Part shown: positions 6,506 to 11,384 of the stretch, in pieces
Layout of the letters: every line of letters begins with the position of its first letter
Position numbering within the stretch: the first letter of the stretch is position 1
Assembly (NCBI GenBank): GCA_035519475.1
Contig: DATIWI010000292.1
Coordinates: forward strand, 1-11,384
Direction of reading: 5' to 3'
From: Fen-1467 sp035519475
GTDB taxonomy: Bacteria; Verrucomicrobiota; Verrucomicrobiia; Opitutales; Opitutaceae
Length of the DNA stretch: 11,384 nt
The notes under the pieces: generated by a model
Databases searched by the model: none
Seen by the model: only the letters and a program-made list of their open reading frames with translations
Told to the model about the DNA's origin: nothing
Translations under genes and position numbers: made by a program

Positions 6506-6533
6506 GACAACAGGCTTCCTTGCCCCATGTCAA
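6504..6533 (-). promoter_or_regulatory. Promoter candidate for secG
   Basis: On the minus strand a perfect TTGACA (6533-6528) is followed after 18 bases by TGTCAT (6509-6504), a 4 of 6 match to a -10 box. Transcription would begin near 6497 and give an almost leaderless secG mRNA. This conflicts with use of the AAGGAAG at 6521-6515 as a ribosome binding site, so at most one of the two readings is right. The -35 is strong and the -10 is weak. Confidence 0.3.
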
Positions 6534-6630
6534 CCACGGGTCGCAGCGGGCCCTGGTTTCACTCGATCGGCTGAGCCGGCACGATTCAGTTGAAGGTAGG
6601 GCAAACGCCGGCCCGACAATCCGGATAGGT

Positions 6631-6655
6631 GGAGCCCGACTTCCGGGCGGGCTCC
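6631..6655 (-). terminator. Perfect 8-bp hairpin downstream of sulP
   Basis: GGAGCCCG (6631-6638) and CGGGCTCC (6648-6655) are exact reverse complements around a 9-base loop. The hairpin is 114 bases after the sulP stop on the transcribed strand and ahead of the secG promoter candidate. In that direction the following bases are ACCTATCC, with no U tract. It is therefore not a textbook intrinsic terminator, but it could still end or protect the sulP transcript. Confidence 0.4.
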
Positions 6656-6768
6656 GGAGGGAGGGCCGCCGTGCCCGCCGCAGCCTTGCGCGAAGGCCGG
6701 GTCGCGTTCTCGTGCGTTTCCGGCCGGACGGCCAGCGGCAGCCCTACAGGCGACCGCATGCTGCCGGC

Positions 6769-8664
6769 TTAGATCTCGTAATCCTCCGGGTGGGGCCCCG
6801 GCGGGGCGCCCGGCGCCAGCGCTTTGTCGCGGGCGCGGTCATAGAAGATGCGGATGTCGGCCCGGCGCGTCCGCAGCAGCTCGGTGGCCCGGACCAATGC
6901 CCGCTTGGTGCTGATCGTCGGGTTCGTCTCGGTGGGGAACACGTTCTCGGGGCCGATGTGGGCGAGCAGCCCGCTGTTTCGGAGCACCCGCATGGCGTCG
7001 GCGTTGCAGCCGCTGATCAGCATGTACCGCCCGTTCCGCCGCAGATAGTCATGCAGATTCTCCATGGCCATCACCGTCGAGGCATCGAGATTGCGCGCGT
7101 TCTTCATGCGCAGGATGAAGACGCGGATGTTCTCGTCTTCCGCCAGGTGGCGCGCCTGCTCCTGGAACAGGTCGGCCGCGCCGAAAAAGAGCTCGCCCTC
7201 GACGTGGATGATCGAGATCTGCGGATTGGCGCGCCGCGACGAATCCGGCACCTCCGCCAGCTGACCGCTTTCGTTGAAGGCGTATTCGACGAGAGTCGGC
7301 GTGCTGGTCTTCTGCAGGAACAGCACGAGGGCCGCGCCGATGCCGATGTAGATGGCGGTGTCGAGCCGCAGGAACAGGGCGGAGCCCAGGGTCACGGCAA
7401 AGACCACGGCGTCGGAACGGGTCGACCGGCAGGCCACCCGGATCTGCGGCTTGTTGAGCAGCCGGTACCCCACGCGCATGAGGTGCGCCGCCAGCGCGGC
7501 CACCGGGATCGAATTGAAGACGGGAGTGATGAACAGGAGAATGAACAGGACCGTCACGCTGCTCAGCATGGACGAGACCTGCGAGGCCGCGCCGCTCTGG
7601 TAATTGACGGCCGACCGGGTGAAGGAGGAAGAGGCGGGGGTCGCGCCGAAAAGGCCGGCGGCAATATTGCCGGCGCCCATGCCGAGCAGCTCCTGGTTGG
7701 GCTCCAGCATCTGGCCGCTCTTCGCGGCCAGCGACTTGGTGATCGCCGCCGCCTCCAGCATGCCGATGATGGCGATGGCGACGACGGTGCTGGCCAGGTG
7801 GGGCAGAATCCGGAGCTGCTCCCCGATCGGAGGCAATCCTGCCAGCTGGGGCACGGCCGCCGTGAGGGCGCCCTCATCCTCGATCAGACGGAACGGCACG
7901 GCGTGGAGCCCGAAGAGGTGCTCCCGGGCGACAAGAAAGCTGAACCCGCGGGCGGCCACGCCCAGCACCGCCAGGCCTATGAGGGCCTCGGGCCAGTTCG
8001 GGCGCCAGCGCTTGATGGTCTCGAAAATCGCCAGCGTGACCAGCCCGATACCGATCGCCCACCACGACACGCGGATGGCCGCCACCGCGCGCACCACCTC
8101 GGTCAGGACGGCGACGAAACCCTGCCCCGCCGGCACCTGGAAGCCCAGCAGGTTGGGCGATTGGCTGGCGATCAGCAGGACGCCGATCGCCGTAGTGTAC
8201 CCGATGACGACCGAGCGGGAGATGAACTTCGTCACCTCGCCGAAATTGAGCAGGCCGGCCAGAAACTGGGCGACGCCGATCAGGAAGGCGAGGTAGGCGG
8301 CCAGCGCCAGCGGATGCAGGCCCAAGTCGGCGTTGGCCGCGATGGTGGCCGCCGTGATCAGGCTGACCGAGGTGGTCGGGCCAAACACGTGGTAGTGCGA
8401 AGAGAAGAACAGCGCGCCCACGAACCCGCCGACCACCACCGAGACGATCACCGTCATCGGGGGCAGGCCCAGGATGAGCGCAAAGCCGATCGCCTGCGGC
8501 ACGGAGACCAGCGTCAGCGTGGCGCCCGCGACGAGATCCGCGCGGAATTTGGCCAGGTTATAGTGCCGCAACTCCGCCAGAAACGGAAATCGCAGCCGAA
8601 ACATCTTGGCCCGCAACGCCTGGGCGTCCGACAACGTCTCCCTGACAGTTTCCGCGACACTCAT
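6769..8664 (-). CDS. SulP-family anion transporter with C-terminal STAS domain
   Basis: Inner-membrane transporter of the SLC26/SulP family with 631 residues, typical length. Members move sulfate, bicarbonate or other anions; the substrate is not readable here. The membrane domain spans about 40-450. It includes the family stretch TLTLVSVPQAIGFALILGLPP (49-69 region), FGPTTSVSLI (94-103), and GNIAAGLFGATPASSSFTRS (332-351), which lies at the core substrate-site helix and its following loop. The STAS domain runs from about 480 to 600 (ISIIHVEGELFFGAADLF, VFILRMKNARNLDASTV), resembling anti-sigma-factor antagonists, with LDAS at the phosphorylatable-serine loop. The tail is Pro-rich and ends EDYEI. 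The ATG lies 18 bases after the parB stop with no Shine-Dalgarno, so it is probably translated from the parB message. No carbonic anhydrase or sulfur-assimilation gene is adjacent to indicate the anion. Confidence 0.93.
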   Translation of the reverse strand: MSVAETVRETLSDAQALRAKMFRLRFPFLAELRHYNLAKFRADLVAGATLTLVSVPQAIGFALILGLPPMTVIVSVVVGGFVGALFFSSHYHVFGPTTSVSLITAATIAANADLGLHPLALAAYLAFLIGVAQFLAGLLNFGEVTKFISRSVVIGYTTAIGVLLIASQSPNLLGFQVPAGQGFVAVLTEVVRAVAAIRVSWWAIGIGLVTLAIFETIKRWRPNWPEALIGLAVLGVAARGFSFLVAREHLFGLHAVPFRLIEDEGALTAAVPQLAGLPPIGEQLRILPHLASTVVAIAIIGMLEAAAITKSLAAKSGQMLEPNQELLGMGAGNIAAGLFGATPASSSFTRSAVNYQSGAASQVSSMLSSVTVLFILLFITPVFNSIPVAALAAHLMRVGYRLLNKPQIRVACRSTRSDAVVFAVTLGSALFLRLDTAIYIGIGAALVLFLQKTSTPTLVEYAFNESGQLAEVPDSSRRANPQISIIHVEGELFFGAADLFQEQARHLAEDENIRVFILRMKNARNLDASTVMAMENLHDYLRRNGRYMLISGCNADAMRVLRNSGLLAHIGPENVFPTETNPTISTKRALVRATELLRTRRADIRIFYDRARDKALAPGAPPGPHPEDYEI

Positions 8665-8682
8665 GCGCGCACGCGCCGGACT

Positions 8683-9594
8683 CTACCCCGGCAGGCCGAT
8701 CTTTTCCAGGATGCGCTGCAAATCGCTGTTTCCAGCGTACTCGATGACCAGGCGGCCGCGCTTGGGCGAGTGCTGGAGGCGCACGCGGGCCCCGAGGTGC
8801 GTGGTCAGGCGCTTTTCAAGATCCGCCAGCGTGGCGGCCTCCGCGGCGGGCACGGCCCGGCCGGATGCCCGGCCCGAGCGGGAGAGGCGGTGGCCCTGGG
8901 CGAGCCCTTCCAACACCCGCACGCTCAGCCCCTGCTCGATCACCCGGCGAGCCAGCACCGCGCGCCGGGCCGCCTCCTCCACTCCCAGAAGCACCTTGGC
9001 ATGACCCACGCTGAGCAGCCCCTTCGCCAGGTAACCCTGGATTTCCGGCGCGAGCGAAAGGAGCCGCAGCGAGTTGGCCACGGTGGCCCGCCCCTTGCCC
9101 ACGCGCTCGGCGGCCTGCTCCTGCGTCAGGTCGAAATCGCGGATCAGGCTCGCATAGCCGTAGGCCTCCTCAATCGGGTTCAGCCCTTCGCGCTGCAGGT
9201 TCTCGATCAGCGTCAGCGTGGCAGAGGACGCGTCGCTCGCCTCGAGCACTCGCGCCGGGATGGTTTTGAGCTTGAGCAGCTGGAAGGCGCGCCAGCGCCG
9301 CTCGCCCGCGATGAGCTGGTAGCGGTCGCCCGCCCGGCGCACGACGATGGGCTGCAGCAGTCCCTCGGCCCGAATGCTCTCGGCGAGTTCGGCGAGCTGC
9401 TCCTCGCTGATGGCCTTGCGCGGCTGGAACGGGCTCCGCTCGACCAGATCGACGCCGAGCTCCTGAAACCCGGGCGCGGCCGGCGTGTCGGCCCGCGCTG
9501 GCGCGGTCGGCGCTGCGCTCGGCGGTACGGGCGCCGCCCCGCTGGCGATGAGGGCCGCCAATCCCCGGCCCAATCTGGTTTTTGGCGCGGCCAT
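8683..9594 (-). CDS. parB: Chromosome-partitioning protein ParB
   Basis: Cytoplasmic CTP-dependent DNA clamp that loads at parS sites, spreads, and with ParA moves the chromosome origin. The 303-residue protein has the full family layout. The N-terminal ParA-stimulating motif is KTRLGRGLAALI (5-16). The ParB/Spo0J nuclease-like CTP domain has SPFQPRK (54-60), AGERRWRA (96-103, the phosphate-binding GERRxR box) and ENLQREGLNPIEEA (131-144). The helix-turn-helix is LTQEQAAERVGKGRATVANS (156-175), and the C-terminal dimerisation domain is about 255-303. A Pro/Ala-rich linker occupies 20-42. The gene lies 9 bases after the LysM gene and 18 before sulP. No parA, rsmG or mnmG is seen in the window, although parA is the usual immediate upstream neighbour. 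No parS site was found either (see rejected items). Confidence 0.96.
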   Translation of the reverse strand: MAAPKTRLGRGLAALIASGAAPVPPSAAPTAPARADTPAAPGFQELGVDLVERSPFQPRKAISEEQLAELAESIRAEGLLQPIVVRRAGDRYQLIAGERRWRAFQLLKLKTIPARVLEASDASSATLTLIENLQREGLNPIEEAYGYASLIRDFDLTQEQAAERVGKGRATVANSLRLLSLAPEIQGYLAKGLLSVGHAKVLLGVEEAARRAVLARRVIEQGLSVRVLEGLAQGHRLSRSGRASGRAVPAAEAATLADLEKRLTTHLGARVRLQHSPKRGRLVIEYAGNSDLQRILEKIGLPG

Positions 9595-9603
9595 GGCGGC
9601 GGA

Positions 9604-10206
9604 TCACTTCCCCTGCGGAATGAAAAGCGTCTGGCCGACCTGCAACCGCGTCGGATCGGCGATTTTGTTCGCGTTGACGATGTCCTGCATCTTGGCGCCG
9701 GTCTTGTGGGCGATGCTGGAGAGCGTGTCCCCTTTTTGCACCGTGTAGCTCACGCCCTCCTTCGGGTAGTCCTCCGTGAAGCTTGGCGTGCTCACCGCCG
9801 GCCGCGTGGCCGCGCCCTTGGCCAGGGCGTTGATGGCGGCCTGGGTCTCGTTCGCCAGCTTCTCCAGCTGGGCGCTCACCTGCTGCAGGGTCTCGCGCTT
9901 CTGGTCGCGCATGGCCGCCTGCATGGTCCGCTCGGCATCGGCGATGGCCTGGTTGAGCTGGGCGAGCGTCGCGTACGTCTGGCTCGATTTCGAGCGCAGG
10001 TCGCCGTTGTCGCGCTCCAGCTGCTCGATCCGCAGGCCGAGTTCGCCCACCCGCTGGCTGAGCAGACGGACATCCTCGCGGAGACTCGCCAGCTCGAAGG
10101 CCGCGGAATTGGCGGGATTCATGCCTTGCGCGCGCAACGACGGCGCGGTGAGGAACGGCAGGACCATCAGCCCGGCCAGAGTGCAAAGACAGGAGCGGGG
10201 CGCCAT
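9604..10206 (-). CDS. Exported coiled-coil protein with C-terminal LysM domain
   Basis: Probable periplasmic peptidoglycan-binding protein of 200 residues. Residues 1-26 (MAPRSCLCTLAGLMVLPFL then TAPSLRA) form a signal peptide with likely cleavage before Q27. No lipobox cysteine is present at the cleavage site. About 36-130 is a charged, heptad-like helical region (ELASLREDVRLLSQRVGELG, IEQLERDNGDL) predicted to be a coiled coil. A short linker leads to one LysM domain at 153-198 (YTVQKGDTLSSIAHKTGAKM, LQVGQTLFIP). No catalytic domain is present, so it is a binder or scaffold rather than a hydrolase. The coiled-coil plus LysM layout occurs in envelope and division-associated proteins, but the exact job is unknown. 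The ATG at 10206 starts the signal peptide; a GTG at 10293 would add 29 non-conserved residues. It is followed by parB after 9 bases. Confidence 0.87.
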   Translation of the reverse strand: MAPRSCLCTLAGLMVLPFLTAPSLRAQGMNPANSAAFELASLREDVRLLSQRVGELGLRIEQLERDNGDLRSKSSQTYATLAQLNQAIADAERTMQAAMRDQKRETLQQVSAQLEKLANETQAAINALAKGAATRPAVSTPSFTEDYPKEGVSYTVQKGDTLSSIAHKTGAKMQDIVNANKIADPTRLQVGQTLFIPQGK

Positions 10207-10220
10207 ATGCGCGCCAGCAT

Positions 10221-10242
10221 CGGCAAAAACCCCGGCAAAAAC
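10221..10242. repeat. Short direct repeat upstream of the LysM gene
   Basis: CGGCAAAAAC occurs twice, at 10221-10230 and 10233-10242, a 12-base period just ahead of the LysM ATG (15-36 bases upstream). Read on the minus strand it is GTTTTTGCCG twice. The near one-turn spacing could suit a dimeric regulator, or it could be a chance slippage repeat. This is the most AT-rich patch between fmt and the LysM gene. Confidence 0.4.
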
Positions 10243-10309
10243 AAGCGAAGAGTCCCCCGCCCCCGCCGCACGGCCCGCGCGACCCGGCGACACCGCCGGA
10301 GCGCCAACG

Positions 10310-10324
10310 CCGCCGGCCCGGCGG
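10310..10324 (-). terminator. GC palindrome directly after the fmt stop
   Basis: CCGCCGGCCCGGCGG is a perfect inverted repeat one base beyond the fmt TGA. In RNA it would give a stem of six base pairs with a three-base loop. No U tract follows, so it may be a weak terminator, an mRNA end-protecting stem or GC-rich chance. The fmt-LysM spacer is 119 bases, enough for a separate promoter. Confidence 0.3.
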
Positions 10325-10325
10325 T

Positions 10326-11330
10326 TCAGCGGACCGGCCGGGTGTCCACCAGCGGCGCCATCGGCTGCGAGGCCAGCCGGCCACCGCGAGGCACCGGGAA
10401 GCCGCGCAGAAAGTCAGCCGCCGGCAGCATGCGCCCTCCGGGGCGCTGGAGACGGCGGAGACGCAGGACCCCCGCACCCGTCGACACCAACAGGCCGTCG
10501 CGGTCGCTCCCGATCACGGTGCCCGCGGGCGCCGGACCGCCGCCAGGGCCGCCGGAATCCGCCGCCACATCGGCGAGCCCGAGCTTCACCGCCACGCCGC
10601 CGATTTCCACCGCGCAGCCGGGCCAGGGATGCAGTCCGTTGATGCGTGCCGCCAGCGCCGCCGCGGGACCGGCGAAATCAAGCCGCCCGTCCTCCTTGAC
10701 CAACCGGCGGCAATAGGTCGCGCCCGCGTGATCCTGCTCCCGGAATACCAACTCTCCCCGCGCCAGCCGCGGCAGAGTCCGGGCCAGCAGCGGCGCGCCG
10801 GCGGCCGCCAGCTTCGCTTCCACCTCCGACGCCGTGTCCAGCGGGTCGATGGCCACCCGCTCCCGATCCGCCACCGGCCCCGCGTCGAGCTCCTTCACGA
10901 TTTGCATCAAGGTCATGCCGGTCTCCCGTTCGCCGCACGCCACCGCCGTCTGGACCGGCGAGGCGCCGCGGTATTTTGGCAGCAGCGAGGCGTGCAGGTT
11001 GAGCGTGCCCAGCCGCGGTGCGCTGATGAAGCTGCTGCCCAGAATGTGGCCGTACGCCAGCACCAGCGCCACATCCGCGCGCTGCGCAGCAAGCCACGCG
11101 ACTTCTTCCGGCGTCACGCGATCCGGCTGACGGACCGGCAGTCCGCGGCCCTCGGCCCAGCGCTTGATCGGGCCGGCCTCGGTCCGCTGCCCCCGGCCCG
11201 CCGGCCGGTCCGGCTGCGTGATCACGGCCGTCACCCTGGCCACCGTGGCGCCTTCGCCCGCCAGCCAGTCGAGCAGCGGCAGGGCGATGGGATCGGAGCC
11301 CAGGAAGACGAGTTGGAGGGGCGCTGGCAT
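10326..11330 (-). CDS. fmt: Methionyl-tRNA formyltransferase
   Basis: Cytoplasmic enzyme that transfers a formyl group from 10-formyl-tetrahydrofolate to Met-tRNA(fMet) for translation start. The 334-residue protein has the N-terminal Rossmann-like formyltransferase domain (about 6-190) beginning LVFLGSDPIALPLL (7-20). The catalytic triad is N111 and H113 in NLHASLLPKYRG (111-122) plus D149 in KELDAGP. AYGHIL (92-97) is the family loop before it. The C-terminal tRNA-binding domain starts near 213 (EDGRLDFAGPA), with INGLHPWPG (230-238) and a final LQRPGGRML (294-302). The ATG at 11330 gives the expected start and has GGAG 11 bases upstream, the only partly credible Shine-Dalgarno for a large gene here; a GTG at 11360 adds ten residues. 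fmt is often beside def (peptide deformylase), but def is not downstream and could only lie beyond the window's right edge. Confidence 0.95.
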   Translation of the reverse strand: MPAPLQLVFLGSDPIALPLLDWLAGEGATVARVTAVITQPDRPAGRGQRTEAGPIKRWAEGRGLPVRQPDRVTPEEVAWLAAQRADVALVLAYGHILGSSFISAPRLGTLNLHASLLPKYRGASPVQTAVACGERETGMTLMQIVKELDAGPVADRERVAIDPLDTASEVEAKLAAAGAPLLARTLPRLARGELVFREQDHAGATYCRRLVKEDGRLDFAGPAAALAARINGLHPWPGCAVEIGGVAVKLGLADVAADSGGPGGGPAPAGTVIGSDRDGLLVSTGAGVLRLRRLQRPGGRMLPAADFLRGFPVPRGGRLASQPMAPLVDTRPVR

Positions 11331-11384
11331 GGTAGTCTCGGCTCCGGTAGCAACGGCCACGCCACCTTCGCGTTCAATCCAATT

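Larger units (their letters stand above)
6495..6768. other. Intergenic gap between sulP and secG
   Basis: This is the longest stretch without a gene in the window (274 bases). Apart from the secG promoter candidate, the mini-frame and the hairpin at 6631-6655, I see no gene, tRNA or repeat. It separates the fmt-LysM-parB-sulP group from the secG group and is the natural place for a terminator and a new promoter. Confidence 0.6.

Noticed and set aside
11345..11384. Promoter for fmt around TTGAAC at 11377-11372
   Set aside because: No acceptable -10 box lies 16-18 bases downstream, and the upstream context is cut by the window edge.

Overview
This is a GC-rich bacterial chromosome segment with eleven protein genes, ten on the minus strand and one on the plus strand. 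No rRNA, tRNA, CRISPR array, insertion sequence or phage gene was seen. The gene content is mostly housekeeping: TCA cycle, amino-acid metabolism, initiator-tRNA formylation, Sec secretion and chromosome segregation. SecG and a LolA-like envelope protein point to a diderm (Gram-negative-type) bacterium. Almost no start codon has a convincing Shine-Dalgarno sequence. My best guess at the lineage is Verrucomicrobiota, Opitutus-like, but this is inference from style and content and no marker here proves it.

Layout from left to right. Positions 59-2683 hold icd (NADP-type isocitrate dehydrogenase) and a class I aspartate aminotransferase, transcribed leftwards. They are separated by a 105-base spacer carrying a striking inverted repeat of evenly spaced G-triplets and C-triplets. 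Positions 2785-3174 encode a small unnamed protein with two ribbon-helix-helix-like units and a basic tail. It is divergent from a lone MalK/UgpC-type ABC ATPase (3335-4462) that has no permease or binding protein beside it. The ATPase gene meets a HAD phosphatase gene tail to tail, with an 8-base overlap.

Positions 4455-6494 (minus) form a tightly packed trio: secG, a LolA-like periplasmic protein whose start lies inside secG, and the HAD phosphatase joined by an ATGA overlap. A gap of about 270 bases with a perfect 8-bp hairpin separates this trio from a second leftward cluster, 6769-11330. That cluster is fmt, an exported coiled-coil LysM protein, parB and a SulP-family anion transporter with a STAS domain. 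Gaps of 9 and 18 bases suggest that LysM, parB and sulP are co-transcribed.

Functionally, the window combines central carbon and nitrogen metabolism (icd and the aminotransferase share the 2-oxoglutarate/glutamate node), envelope biogenesis (SecG, LolA-like, LysM) and chromosome partitioning (ParB, with no parA in view). I do not see a clear new multi-gene system. The items most worth following up are the tandem RHH protein, the G/C-triplet inverted repeat, the G-rich leader ahead of the aminotransferase, the four-codon upstream frame at secG, and the parB neighbourhood.
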